Positions 32,517-44,308 are shown, numbered from the stretch's first letter. The stretch: DNA of 64,000 nt from Nothopassalora personata (GCA_033816765.1 CM066287.1:4464001-4528000), one strand, 5' to 3'. Notes: generated by a model not told the origin, from the sequence alone. Numbers and translations: made by a program.

Positions 32517-33859
32517 CAACCTGCGGACAGCAAAATGGAAACTAAGATTTTTAGACACTCCGCACTTTAAACAACGACAATACGACAACAAACAACGTTT
32601 AGTATTACGTCTTTTGACCTTCGTTATCTAAACACGCTTTTAGACGTCCGGGCATACTATCTACGCTATTGTTTACTTGTTTATCCGTAATTTCCTCGAA
32701 ACTCCGTATCGCCTCCGCCCGTACGTCCTCTCTCGTAAACCGCGCGTACTTTCGAAACTTATTCTTCGTTATACCCGCTATTGTTTCGACGACCGAGAAG
32801 TCCGGCGAAGTACGAGCGTTTATATAATACGGTATACCGTTTGCCTTTTTAAACGCCGTAGTCTTCGCCGAAGTATACGAACTATCGACGTCCTCTTCGA
32901 TAATAGATCCCGGACGCTCTTTAAGAAGCGGTAGAATAATCGGTTTAAGGAATTCTTCGATATATTACTCGCTAGACATTTTACCGTTTATATTCCGCGG
33001 CGTATACTCGTAGTATCGGACGCCTAGATTATAGCCGGTTATAACGAAAAAATGTACGTCCTTCGATTCTTCGTCGTTTCGCGGTATCGGGTCTCTTTTC
33101 GGGCCTTTCCTTCGTCCTTTTACGCCTTTCGCTCGCTTCGAAATACGGCGAATACATTCTCGACGGTTACGAGTCCCTACGCGTCGAAAGATATAATGTC
33201 TATTCTCTTCGTAGCCTTGTCCGAAATAGAACTCGTCCGTAAAGAGTATATTTCGATAGTCTTCTTTATTCGGGCGTTCGGCGAGTAGTTTTTTTGCGAA
33301 GGCTACTCGCGCTACGGCGTGTCCGTCGTCGAGTTCTTCCTCCGTACGCGCTATATATCGCCCTATATTCTCTTTCCGTAGCGCGCGTCTTATAGTCCTA
33401 TCGTCGACGTCCGGGAGATTCGCTTCGTAGCGTAGAGAGCCGTAATCGAGGTCGTGTCCTTCGTACTCGTTCTTCTCGATAGCGTCGACGGCGTCGTCTA
33501 TTTGTTCTTGTCCTAGACGTAATACGTCGTCGCCGCGGTAACCGCCGCGAGGCTCTTCGTTCGGCGCGAAAGTACGTCGTTCTTTCGAAGAAAGCGTCTT
33601 CGAAACTTGTCCTTTACGGGTACCGAATAGCTTTCCTACGGTTTCGAGTTTTTGCGGCTCGTTATATTTTCCCTCGGCGGCTAAAAAGTCGAGCATTTTC
33701 TTCGCGCCGCGGACTTCGCTCTTCGTAGGAGTATTCTAATGTTCGGGCATCGTTACTAGTATTGTTATCTCGAAGAGGGAGTAAAACTTACGAGATTGCG
33801 ACAAGGCTACGGAGGGAGCGGGAGTGGGGGCTAGTTTCTATTTTGCTGTCCGCAGGTTG
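32517..33859 (-). mobile_element. Tc1/mariner-like DNA transposon with 28-bp inverted ends
   Basis: The 28 bases at 32517-32544 (CAACCTGCGGACAGCAAAAT...) recur inverted at 33832-33859 with one mismatch, bracketing a transposase relic on the minus strand. The bracketed unit is 1343 bases. TA dinucleotides lie ten bases outside both arms (left ...TA then AGAGCAGGGG; right arm likewise), which may be the TA target site if the true ends are ten bases further out, but those outer ten bases match poorly. It ends about 195 bases before the cystinosin stop codon. Confidence 0.8.
32605..33750 (-). pseudogene. Tc1/mariner transposase with two RIP-type stops
   Basis: A 381-codon frame runs without frameshift from ATG 33750 to TAA 32605-32607, broken only by a TAG at codon 5 and a TAA just before 32965. 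Both could come from glutamine codons by C-to-T change at CpA. The catalytic acids are visible in ILFTDEFYF, IIEEDVDSSYTSAK and SPDFSVVETI. An N-terminal helix-turn-helix-like part (KLFGTRKGQVSKTL) would bind the ends. Apart from the two stops the protein looks nearly whole, so this is a recently silenced copy. Confidence 0.85.
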
Positions 33860-34053
33860 AGGGGGTGCATAAACTATTCCCAGCACAATATTGTAACTTT
33901 TCCCGGCAACGAGGCAGAGTCTAGCCGCCAATAGTCGAAAATGGGGGCTGCCCATAGATTTGGCGCGGCAACGACGAGGGAGAATTTGGACGTTGGCAAT
34001 CTCTCGAATGATATGGTCGCAGTATACGATACAATGGTCCTGGTCATCTTTCA

Positions 34054-35138
34054 TCATCTCTCCCGGTCTGGCAATAAAGGCTGCTCTTCTGCTCGACCAC
34101 CATTGGTCGCGACATGCTTTGCGAACGTCTCGTCTTCCACGGGCCCGAAGAACACGAAGTGCTGAAGAATGAAAATGATGTCGAAGGCCAATGAGATGTT
34201 TGCGAGTCCAAACTTAAGCGGATTCCCTGTAAGGCCAGACCAATCGTTCTGCAAGCTGCTATCGATCACGAGCTGGAGCAGACTTCCCATGCCGCCCGTG
34301 AAGTCAAGCAGCTGCTGAGCAATTGACCAGCCAATGGTAGACTTGCGCCGGTAGTTCTCCGCGACCTGCGGGATGTATTTGAAGATGGTCATCACGAGCT
34401 TGATGTACTCTGTGCAGTAGACCTGCATGTAGTCAGTATAAGCCCGCTGTACTTTGGTTGTACAAAATATTCTTGACGGCACGGCGAGCGCCGAAATGCT
34501 CGGTACTAACGCAAGCCGAACACTGCTGTCGGCATCCGCGACCTTGCGTGAGGTGAAGCACTCTCGACCAGGAGTAATGCGACTCACCACATCGATCAAA
34601 GCCCATCCTCTGCTATCCGCGGGATCGCCGTTGACGGAGACGACAAGCACTAAGATCGCGAGCGCCAAGACACTGCCAGATATCAGACCTAGTGTGATCT
34701 TCGAGGCGTGCCTCGTGACACCTGAAACTTGTTTCCATCGCCAAAGTCGTGGCCAGAACTGCGAGTATGTGATGACGCTCATCGTGAACCCGAGAGCGCC
34801 AAAGGCCAGATCATTTATGCGAACTGTAGGCTCTGGAGACAGTGGATGCCGCGCGGCGTACTGCTCACGGATCAACGGTGAGAACAGAAACACAGCCGTG
34901 CTGAAAGTGTAGCATCCAAAGCCGAAGACGTTGAGTAGTGGGAAGTCAGGCATCAGACCCCGGGTCGTCCGCCGCCTCCAGTTCAGTATCGCCTGAGGGA
35001 AGAACGAAATGGTCCAGGCCAGGAAATAAATCCAGCCGAGCAGCCTGGAATAATGCTTAGCGCTTCGTGCTGCGTCAACCCGCACAAGTCTGCTTACCAA
35101 GACGCAACGATTGCTACCTGTCTCGCATCTGAAGCCAT
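34054..35138 (-). CDS. ERS1: Cystinosin-like lysosomal/vacuolar cystine transporter
   Basis: Three minus-strand exons, 35138-35098, 35044-34588 and 34422-34054, give 288 residues. The second intron (34587-34423, 165 bases) is stop-free and in frame, but removing it restores the conserved run [21 protein letters not shown]. Two PQ-loop repeats are present: [17 protein letters not shown] with [11 protein letters not shown], and [19 protein letters not shown] with [14 protein letters not shown]. About seven membrane spans are expected. Cystinosins export cystine with protons from the lysosome or vacuole; yeast Ers1 is the relative. The hydrophilic tail contains EEQPLLP, an acidic dileucine-like sorting signal. 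Confidence 0.93.
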
Positions 35139-35733
35139 TGCGGTGGCCGAATAGTCGATATATGGAGGCGGTATCGTGTGTGTCCGATGCTTACCACGCA
35201 GTCTGAGCCATCGTGTACTTGAATAGGATGCTGCCAGCCAGGTAGGCGGTGTTGTGAAGAGTTTGTGATTGAGGTCGCAGGCGAGACGACATAGTGTCAA
35301 GATACTGCCGTCTGGTCATGTAGTTTCGCCGCGTGATACGCGAACGAGATTCGCCATGGCCCATGCAACCTCAGCGCGACTTCGCAGCCAGTCTTTGCAT
35401 GACCGCGTGGTCGGCCAATCGGAAGAGGGTCCGGCCGGAGCGGGTCTGCATCTCAACTTCAGGGCAGCAATTGGAAGGTACGCGTGTGAAGAAGCGATAG
35501 CAGCGAGTTTGAAAGCGGAGTGCAGGACACACAACACAGTCAGCCGAGACGATACAGCGACTCACGAGACCCCAGCTACGTTTGGCTGCGCACCCACAAG
35601 ACATGCGCGATAGGTGCAGCAAGCGGCGGCCCTGAGACAGCAATCCAGCCCGTGTGCATGCCCAGTGTCAAGCACCGGTAGCAGCAACATCAAAACAGTG
35701 CCCGCGATCACCGAACTGTGCGCATAACTCGGC
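35139..35733. promoter_or_regulatory. Divergent promoter between cystinosin and Nto1 genes
   Basis: The two genes are transcribed away from each other from this 595-base gap, so it must hold both promoters. No TATA box or other specific site can be named. Open frames inside it are not protein-like. Confidence 0.6.
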
Positions 35734-38700
35734 ATGGCGGCCCCAGCCCCAGAGATGTCCCCGCGACGCGCTCAGCGAACGCCCGCCCGCCAACACCGCG
35801 CCCTGGCCTCCATCGAGCCGTCCACCGAGCCGCCTCCCAAGCGGCGCAAGTTTCTCCCTGGCGGACCTGGCGGCGGCGGCAGATACATCGACGAAAATGG
35901 CCACGAGCTCAGCGAAGAGCAGGTGCAGGCCGAGGGTCTGCGCACCATGTCCAGATCTCGACCCAGGCGTGAGACGTCGCACGTGGACCGATCGCTGCGC
36001 GTGGCAGTCACGGAGACGCCGCTTGTCACACGCTCAGCAGTCCGCCCCAGCTCGAGCATGACGACCAGACCGCGCCGAGAGCGCGAACGCCCTGAGCGAT
36101 ATCAGCCCCAGCCGGCCACACCACGACCAAGATACAGCAGCGCGGCAGCGGCGGCAGCGGCGAGCCAGGCAAGCGATGGCTACAAGCCACGGGAAGAGCG
36201 CAGCTGGGAAGAGTTCCACCCTGACTTGCGCCTGGATGCAGGCCTGTTGCTGTACACGGCAGACGAGGTGGATGGGAGGACAAGCAGATATGATCCGAAG
36301 CTACAGGCCCTGAACATTCGCGGCTTGGACAGCAAAGCCTTGGCAAACGGAGACGTCGATATGAAGGATGCGCCGGAGGATTTCGAGCCGCAGCTACTGG
36401 GACCAGCTGGCCTTTCACCATTGAAGCGTAAACCAGGCAGGCCGCCTAGGAGGCCCGAGGCAATGCTGAACGGGCTGGGATCTCCACCAGCGCCTCGAAT
36501 CATGCCTCTTCCGACCCACAATCCGAAGGAAAGGCTGAATCTACCCAAGCCATCCTTCCGACACTATAACCACTTTCTGCAGTATGAGGAGGACCAGAAG
36601 GAGAACAAGGTCAACTACGTCGATCGTACCATGGCGCACGTGGGATACCAAGAGACAGATCGTTACGAGTTGCTCCCGGCCGCGCTCATCCGCCTGTCTG
36701 AAGGACAGCAAGCCGAAGACGAGGCAGAAGTGAGTCTGAGGCTAGAGAGTGACGGCCCGCCACCAGGCGGGCAGGCTGGCATAGTCGTCAGCAGAGTCGA
36801 ATACGACATGGACGAGCAAGATGTGGCGTGGTTAGATGATATCAACCAACAGCGGAAAGCTGAACTGCAGGTCGATGCCATCAAGCCAGCGATATTCGAA
36901 ATCACCATGACTCACATTGAGAAAGAATATCACGCGCTGGAGAAGCGAATACCAAAACCTCAGCCAAGACATGCTCAGACGCATAGGCCGCGCTCGAGCT
37001 CTCAAGCGGCTGTTAATGGCGACCCGAACCCGCCGGGAGAGGAACCCGATAGTAAGTGTTCCATCTGCGACGACGGAGACTGCGAGAATGCAAACGCCAT
37101 CATCTTCTGCGACGGATGCGACCTGGCTGTCCATCAAGAATGCTACGGTGTACCGTTCATACCGGAAGGACAGTGGTTCTGCCGAAAGTGCAAAGAAATT
37201 GGCCGCGGCACACCCACGTGTATATTCTGCCCGAATGTGGATGGCGCATTCAAACAGACCAGTACACTGAGGTGGAGCCATCTGCTTTGCGCCATCTGGA
37301 TACCAGAGGTGTCCATCGCTAACACAACATTCATGGAGCCAATACAGGATGTCGACAAAGTGCCGAAGAGCAGGTGGAGGTTAACATGTTATATCTGCAA
37401 CCAGAAAATGGGAGCTTGCATACAATGTGGCAACAAGAGCTGCTACCAAGCCTTCCATGTGACGTGTGCGCGCCGCGCCAAACTTTTCCTCAAAATGAAG
37501 TCACATAACCAGCAGGGCATCGATCACACTGCACTCAAGGCATTTTGTGACCGACATGTCCCTCAAGAATGGCGTCGAGCGCACGATACTGCAACCGCGA
37601 CCATCGAAGCCAAAAGGTGGTACAAGTACGCTTTCAAAGACCGGAAGTGGGCAGATAGTCAAAGCGCAGCTCAAGAGCTTGGCGCACCACCACCACCGGA
37701 TGGTGGTCTAGGTGGCGACAACGCAGACGACACCATTGCCGTCATCCCTGGAGCAGGCAGACGAAAGAAGCAGCCACAAAAGTCGAGTTGGAGACTCCCT
37801 TCAGGCGCTCCGGTTGTCCCGGCTGTTGTTTTCAATGCAGTAGAAGCAAGTCTTGCACGCTTCACCATCCGTAAGCGGAAGGAGTTCGTCGAGGAGGCTT
37901 GTAGATACTGGACCCTCAAGAGAGAAGCTCGCAGGGGTGCCGCTCTGCTCAAGCGCCTGCAGCTGCAGCTGGAAAGCTTCTCTAGCATGGAAGTTACCCG
38001 GCGTAACTTTGCAGGCATGGGTGCTGCTGGATTACCAAGACTGGAACGACGCATCTCGTTCGCCAAGATACTCCAAAAAGACATGGGCTTCTTGAAGGAC
38101 CTCACTGCCAACGTCAGACAGCGAGAGGAACTGCGACTGAAGGAGATCGAGCTTCTGAAGGAGCTTGTCGACACCGTGTACTTCCCTATCCCGCCGCTAC
38201 TGTGGCCAATTCTTCGCCGCGCTCAAAAGTAAGTACTCCATCACACGAAGCCGACGATCACGTACTAATCACATTCACAGGCTTGACGAGAAGACTCACG
38301 TATTCCGCACCGGATTTGAGATCTTGGAACAGCGGCTTATCGAACGATACTATACCTCAGTTGCAGACTTCTCGCAAGACTTCTCACGCGTCGTTGGTCA
38401 GGTTCTTGCTTCTCGGGACAATGTTGACCTGAGTTCGGACGCGGGCATCGATAACATCCATGCCCAGCTTCTGGAGAACAAGCCTGGTACCGCCGAGCAT
38501 ATGGCTCTCACGCAAGAGCAGAAGGACCTGAAGCGCGTGGCCAAACGAGTGCTCAAGCCTGTCAGAGAGCTCCTTGAAGAGGCCACGCGGAAAGAAGCTC
38601 AATTGAGGGGACTTGAATTGGAAGAAGAGCTGCGCAAGCTCGATTCCATGGGTCTCTTTGCTTCGGCAGTTACGAGAGAGCTCGATGTTGACGGCGAAGA

Positions 38701-39343
38701 AGAAGCGGAAGCGGTCACCCGACGTCGGACAGCTTCAGACGCCTCGGCGGTTGCAGGTGCGTCTCCCAGCGGTCACGACACAGAGGTGATCGATGCTGAC
38801 GAACGCACGGACGATGCAGTCATCCATTTGAATGTCGCAGGAAACGACGACACGATCTTGATTCCCAACAATAAGACCGCACCCGCCAGCAAGGCTGCAA
38901 GCTACGCCTCTTCAATCCCCGACCACTCTTCCAAGATGCGCAGCGACAGGCCGACTGAGCCTCTTTCTCCGCCAATCTCACGCTCATCCTCCGCGCCCAA
39001 CGGTCAAGGTGGCTCTACCAGCGGCGACGACAGCAACGCCTTGTCTGAATCTCATGACGTCTTTGCTCAAGGCGGTGTACCATGGTACCTCGAGCCCTTC
39101 GACCCAGTCGGCACGACCATCCACGAAGAACGCTACACCGGTAGGGCAGTGCTGCGTGATATGTCCGAGGAGCTCTCCGACATGGACGAGGACACGCTTA
39201 CGGAGCTTGCCCCTGTCGGTGTCGAAGACACTCTCAACGGCAACGCCGCGACCAACGGCGCCACGCAGACACCCGCAAGAGTAGATGCTATCAAGAAAGC
39301 TAACAAGAAGAAGAGAGGTCGGAGACAGCACTGGTCTCGATAA
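35734..39343 (+). CDS. NTO1: NuA3 histone acetyltransferase subunit, BRPF-like PHD protein
   Basis: Exons 35734-38228 and 38281-39343 give 1185 residues. The 52-base intron has GTAAGT, a TACTAATC branch site and CACAG. An Enhancer-of-polycomb-like (EPL1) part lies at about 270-420 (PKPSFRHYNHF, EYDMDEQDVAWLDDIN). A PHD finger follows from about 441 (CSICDDGDCENANAIIFCDGC), then a zinc knuckle and extended PHD to about 605 (CIFCPNVDGAFKQT, CYICNQKMGACIQC, FHVTCARRA). This PHD-knuckle-PHD order defines the BRPF/Nto1/JADE group, which anchor MYST acetyltransferases to histone H3. The C-terminal half is helical then disordered; no bromodomain is evident, as in yeast Nto1. Nuclear. Confidence 0.93.
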
Positions 39344-39917
39344 GATGACGATGAGTCTTGGTGCGAGCTTTTGTAGCAATATCTCGACGTTGGAGGTCTG
39401 ATGGATGGTTTGTGGTGGACTTTATGGCACGGGAAGAGCAAATGGATGATGTTATTGGGGCGCTTCGATCATGAGGCATACATATTAGCGTTGCCATCGG
39501 CTATGGTTTTTTTTAACAGACAAGTATTGGGTTCCCAGCACGTCAGATAGCGAGTTTTGGTAATCAAATGCACCGCAGCAATGGCTTGGGATCTTGTGCC
39601 CGTTCACGCTCCACGCATCTCAGAGCGATAGATCTAGCTTGTGCTGGAGCATCAAGGATCGACGCTTGTTCGCCACTCTTGAGAACAGACACACGTCTAT
39701 ATACAATTTCTGTACCATTCATTACGTTATTACTCACAGATGAAAGAGCCAAACATGTAAACACAAATTCGCTCTCGTAAATCTTGGTTCTCGTTTCGCT
39801 TTCGGTATCGTGACCGCCCCGAACGCTGTGAAAAAAAATGCTCTCTGTTTCGTAATGCTCGCTCGCTGTGTGATCACAATCGTGGTAGTATCAGACAATC
39901 TTGCTCTTGCATTCTGA
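39344..39917. other. Convergent 3' intergenic region
   Basis: This gap lies between the stop codons of the Nto1 and single-pass membrane protein genes. Only A/T runs that may serve 3' end formation (for example near 39507 and 39830) are seen. Confidence 0.5.
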
Positions 39918-41478
39918 TCAATTCTCCCGAACTGTGTCCAAAGGAGCTGGCCGGCTCGGCTCGATGGCTGTGGCCTCTGCTATTCGGATACTGGGCAGTC
40001 GGCCTATTTCGGGAAGCAGAGGAGCGGCGTGATCAGATGTCCCATTTTCTGGTTCGGGCCTGTCTGATGTGGTTGCCGATATCGACTGTAGCTGCGTCTG
40101 TGGCGAGCGCTCTTGTATGGGTGAAGTGTAAGGCGGTGCCTCTTCGAAACCGTCATCATCGTAAGATGGAGGCTCCACGCTGGGTATTTGTGCTTCGCCA
40201 AGATCGCCGCTCACTCCGGCCGCGGTCGCTGTTGTATCAATCAATGACCGTACGGGACCAGTAGTGGTTGATGCTCTGCTCCGCCCGCCGCTTGGAGTGT
40301 GGGCTGTGGAGTCATTGCGCGAGTGGCTGTCGTTCAGGGCGACGATCTCGAAATCGCTTCCTGCTCGGCCAAATGGGGGCATATCGCTCATATCAACCAT
40401 CTCGGAGCTGTTGTCTGATGTTGACATGTTCGAATCGGTCTGCGACTGGTTTCGTTGATGCGTGAAAGAGTGCGAATCTTGCGTCGGCCAGGGCCTCAGA
40501 CTTGCGCCACCGCCCATGCTGGCAGCCGAGTCCAGTAAAGGTCTGCTATCCGAGTTGGGGGAATCAGAACGAATCCTTGTGCCATCGTGTCGAGCGACAC
40601 CCAACGCAGCATAGCAGACGCTGCTGACCCGTCTATCGCGGTTCCGTCCCTGGTGCTCTGCGATCATGGCTGCAGCGCCTTGCGTCTCTCGTGCCTGGTT
40701 GGCAATAGTGCTCTCCCGTCGTAGGCGCTCGACCTCAGCAAGGTCTCCACGCCGACGCGCTTCTCTCCTGCGCTGCCTTCGCTCTTCTCGTTCCGCTATT
40801 TCGGTCCTTCGCTGCAAACGGATCTGATACAGGCTCTCCATCTCCTCCTCTCTCCTCGCTTCTTCCTCCTCCTCATTCTCCGGCATCTCCACCACCACAT
40901 CAATGCCGTCTCTCTCGCCTTCACGTGCCAGTACGCGCTCATTCTCCCGCACTGATTTAGAGTAAGCCGGCAGCGTCATGACCGACCGTACGCTGGTGTG
41001 CCTCTCCACCCCATCGCCAGTCTCGGCAGCCTCGGCGGCTTGCGATCGTTCAAGATCTGGCAGGTCCTGTCTGCTCCCGCGCGCGCTGCGGTTGTCACTT
41101 CGTAGGTGTAAGGTGGGCACGTTCGACGGCCAAATATATGTTCCCTTGGACGACTTGGACGCCCGCGGCTTCCAATTTCGCCATCTGTTCTTCAAGAATT
41201 GCGTCGGGAGGTATTTGGGATTCTCGTGCTTTCTCCTGACCTTGCGCAAGAGAAACCACGACAAGACGACGGCCAGTATCACTACCACGACCGTGACCAC
41301 GACCTGCACACATGTCAGCGCTTGGGTTGCTGTTGCCTCGCAGCATCAGACTTGTACACACCACGACCACGATCGTCGACGCACCGCCGCCTCGCTTGCC
41401 GTCACCAGTACTCTGCTGTTGGCGTCGTTCCAACACGTCGACGACATGCCGAGCGATGACATGGTTGGGAAGCAGCAT
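39918..41478 (-). CDS. Single-pass membrane protein, function unknown
   Basis: Two minus-strand exons, 41478-41362 and 41303-39918, give 500 residues. The 58-base intron is GT-AG, and the join makes one long hydrophobic segment from residues about 36-58 (Val-rich, ending LSWFLLRKV) followed by basic RRKHENPKY, so the N-terminal 35 residues would be outside or luminal and the rest cytosolic. Residues about 175-240 form a highly charged helix ([39 protein letters not shown]). The remainder is Ser/Pro/Thr-rich, with [19 protein letters not shown] PY motifs that could recruit Rsp5-type ubiquitin ligases. No family recognised. Confidence 0.7.
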
Positions 41479-41534
41479 GACGGGTCAGCAGGCAGGTATG
41501 CACATATGCGAGGGACATGTGCAGTCCACGCTTT

Positions 41535-41538
<4 letters not shown>

Positions 41539-41565
<27 letters not shown>
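41539..41565. repeat. (TC)n microsatellite
   Basis: A pure TC dinucleotide run of 27 bases lies just upstream of the minus-strand membrane-protein gene. On that gene's strand it is a GA tract in the promoter or 5' leader. Confidence 0.95.
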
Positions 41566-41690
41566 ATTGATGCATCTGGTTGTTGGGCAACGGGACGTGC
41601 GCAGCAGCAGCGTGTGGTGCACGCTGGCCGCAGGGTTGATGTTCGAGAAGCAGAAGCCTGCGGAGACGGCGGATCGCAGGGACAGGGCAG

Positions 41691-41746
41691 GACGCAGGAC
41701 GTAGGACGCAGGACGCAGGACGCAGGACGCAGGACGCAGGACGCAG
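41691..41746. repeat. GACGCAG 7-bp minisatellite, eight units
   Basis: Eight consecutive GACGCAG units, the second with a C-to-T change (GACGTAG), span 41691-41746 with no spacer. They lie about 215 bases upstream of the minus-strand membrane-protein start. Likely variable in number between strains. Confidence 0.95.
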
Positions 41747-42222
41747 GCTGGTCAGTGGTCGTGTTGGTGGTCGCTGACGCGGCTCAGCGGTCAGCCTTCA
41801 GATGCCGCAATCGCGACAGAATTATTCAATCACAGCTCCTCGTACAGTACGACAGCGAATCTGATGGATGTCGCCGTGCATGGGCAGACACGTTGGACAC
41901 ACAAACGACAGTACTATCTATCGGTGCTGCTATCACTCGACCACATTCATCAGGGCAGCAGCTGTAGTGCAATGCGATACTGTACCATCTCATCTGTACA
42001 GTACGAAGCAAGCGCCGTCTAGTGCCCGGTGTTCCAAACATAGATCTTCGCCGAACTGAACCCGGCAGTGCACAACAAGAACATGTGTAATAAGGGAGTC
42101 ATAGGGAGTCATCAGAGCAAGTTTTCTCGCTTTCTGGTAGAATATATTGAATACTTATACCCTGGTTCAAGACCTCTGTGTGCCGGCATATACAGTACAG
42201 TACTTGGTTCCTGTGCTGAACC
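41747..42222. other. Intergenic region, nothing recognised
   Basis: This is the remainder of the gap between the membrane-protein promoter and the Rrn9 stop codon. AT-rich sequence near 42130-42165 may be the Rrn9 3' processing region. No gene seen. Confidence 0.5.
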
Positions 42223-43893
42223 CTAGCTCTGTTCATCATTCCCCGAAGCTGCACGCCTCGCACCGGACCATCGGCTACGTGCCTTCCTTGCACCTCTGTC
42301 TTTGGACCTCCCAATGTGCACAGTGATAGGCTGCAAGAAGTCTACTCGCTCAGGCTCGCCAACGTCACCTTGTACAGAATCTGAAGACTCTCCGTCACCA
42401 TCTGAGGCATCGGCAGACGACTCTTGTGAGGGCAGCGCCTGCTTCACAGCCACTGTGATTAGCTGCTCATCAGTGTATTTGTGCTTTCGTTTCAGGTGCT
42501 CGTTGAGGCGCCATCGTTGTTCATAAGGTCGATCATGGCGCGCACACGTTGTGTGTGGACATGCGTACATCTGAGAGTCTTCGTCACTGGTCTCATCTGA
42601 GGCTTCCCCATCACTTTCGGATGCTATGGGAGGGACCATGTCGGGAGTGTACTCCGTGGTCTGGTCGTAAGCAGTACCGCCAAGCACCTCTGGCATAGTG
42701 CGCAAAATCATACGTTCGCGGAACAATGCAGCGCATCTTCGGGCGGTACGATCGATGACAGTCTGGTCGAAGCCCACGAGAGCTGCCAACCCAACCACCT
42801 CGCTCCAGTCGCGTGTGCCAAGAGTAGACTTACTCGGATTTCGATTGTGAGCGTCTTCTCCTGCATCTGTATTGTATCGAAGACTCTCGAAATCGTCATC
42901 ATATTCTTGCTTATTCGTATCGGAAGCTGCACGTTTTCGCTTTCTGACTCCATCATCATTACTTCGAGGTCGGACGTGCGACTTCGAGCGAGAGCGCGAA
43001 CCTCTGCTGCGGCTTCTCGAACCACCTCGCTCTTTACGATGTCCCTCGCGGCTCTTATGCAACGCAACAAGGAGATGATCGAGTTTGCTGAGCAGGTGGC
43101 GAGCTGAAGGCTGTATGATGCGCCTAGCAGCATCATCGTCATCGAGAAGCATTGGGACGTAGTGCTCAGCATTTTCGCCCAGACAAGGAGAAGACTCTTG
43201 CTGTAGCTGTCGCTCAAGCCTGTTGAGATCATCAAGTGGCTCATCACTGTCATGTTCTGCCTTGACAAATGATGCCCCCCTGGATCTTGAAGTCTTCTCC
43301 GCCTTGGCAGCCTCGTCAATACGTTCATCGCCCCACTCGCGGGCACGGAACCTCTCCTTGGCGAATCGCAGGAAGATGGCCTCAACTTCTTCCTGTAGGT
43401 GCAGACTCGGCTTCCAGGATTTCGGTGCGCGTATAGTAGCATCATCATCGTCCGCGGTTGTAACGGGAACACCCCATTGTTCTGTGCTTCGGGGGACTTC
43501 CTCCGGTCTGAGCGGCCATGCAGTCCACGCTGCTGGAGGTAGGAAAGGCAGCTTACCCCTCTCATCCGTCTGGATCCACTGCTGCTTACTTTGCCACGGC
43601 TTTGCCCTGGCGATGCGCTCCTCGTCACGATGTTGCTGCTTCCAGGCATGAGCGTTGTAGAGATGAATGCTCAAGTCGTTGTGTTCCGCCTGATCAAGAG
43701 CCGCTGCCAAGGCACGCTCTGCTTGCGTGTAGAATCTCCAGCTGCTATCTGGTCCGTAGAAGCGTCCTGGCCGATCATCATCCAACAGATCATCGCCGCC
43801 ATGACTCTCGTGTTGGTCAGACTCATGCTCTGGCTCGAGATGATCGTCTTGATGCCCATCGGTAGGGTCCGGCTCACTGGCAGTCGAGGACAT
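42223..43893 (-). CDS. RRN9: RNA polymerase I initiation factor Rrn9 with C-terminal zinc finger
   Basis: Single exon, 556 residues from the ATG at 43893; the open frame extends upstream only from a TTG. The Rrn9 domain near residues 40-90 reads RPGRFYGPDSSWRFYTQAER and LSIHLYNAHAWKQQHR, the signature of fungal Rrn9, a subunit of the upstream activating factor that helps RNA polymerase I start rRNA transcription. An RS/RK-rich linker follows (SRSRSRGSRSRSK), then the conserved RDWSEVVGLAALVGF and ARRCAALFRERM helices. A C2H2 zinc finger, CPHTTC then HLKRKH (C-x4-C-x15-H-x4-H), and an acidic tail close the protein. It is divergent from the eIF4E gene, pairing two growth-linked genes. Confidence 0.85.
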   Translation of the reverse strand: MSSTASEPDPTDGHQDDHLEPEHESDQHESHGGDDLLDDDRPGRFYGPDSSWRFYTQAERALAAALDQAEHNDLSIHLYNAHAWKQQHRDEERIARAKPWQSKQQWIQTDERGKLPFLPPAAWTAWPLRPEEVPRSTEQWGVPVTTADDDDATIRAPKSWKPSLHLQEEVEAIFLRFAKERFRAREWGDERIDEAAKAEKTSRSRGASFVKAEHDSDEPLDDLNRLERQLQQESSPCLGENAEHYVPMLLDDDDAARRIIQPSARHLLSKLDHLLVALHKSREGHRKERGGSRSRSRGSRSRSKSHVRPRSNDDGVRKRKRAASDTNKQEYDDDFESLRYNTDAGEDAHNRNPSKSTLGTRDWSEVVGLAALVGFDQTVIDRTARRCAALFRERMILRTMPEVLGGTAYDQTTEYTPDMVPPIASESDGEASDETSDEDSQMYACPHTTCARHDRPYEQRWRLNEHLKRKHKYTDEQLITVAVKQALPSQESSADASDGDGESSDSVQGDVGEPERVDFLQPITVHIGRSKDRGARKARSRWSGARRAASGNDEQS

Positions 43894-44308
43894 TCCCGGA
43901 GCGCGGACAATTCTCCCTGTCGCGTGTCGTGATACATGGCTGATGACAGGGTGCTGGGGAACGTCCTTGGGTATCAAACATGTGACAGCGCAAAACAGCC
44001 AGTCGCGACCAGGATGTGCATAATGACGCTAAGCCGCATCAAGCCCAAGCGGGCCGGCGCCTGGGCGGTTCTTTTGGTCAAAGCGGCAGGCGATTTCCTG
44101 AACTGCGACTTTGCGACTGCGCTCGAGATACTCACTCAACCTGTACTTGCCACTCGACATCACCCAGCCAAACATCACATTCGACTTTGCCCGGTGCACA
44201 GTCGACTCCACCACCTGTACTCCTAGACTCCTCGCCTCTCGCCTGCTCCTCCAGACCACCGACCATCACCGTCACCTCTGACACCACCGCCACCACCGCC
44301 ACTTCACA
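43894..44308. promoter_or_regulatory. Bidirectional promoter of RRN9 and eIF4E
   Basis: The 415-base gap separates two divergently transcribed genes. The 150 bases before the eIF4E ATG are C/T/A-rich with CACC repeats, as in many highly expressed fungal 5' leaders. No TATA box is clear. Confidence 0.6.

Noticed and set aside
40978..41967. 329-codon plus-strand frame
   Set aside because: It runs antisense through the membrane-protein exons, the TC tract and the minisatellite (giving Ser-Leu and Arg-Thr-Gln-Asp repeats); its composition is an artefact of simple repeats.
43894..43977. 28-residue upstream extension of Rrn9
   Set aside because: The frame upstream begins only with a TTG codon; the first ATG is at 43893.
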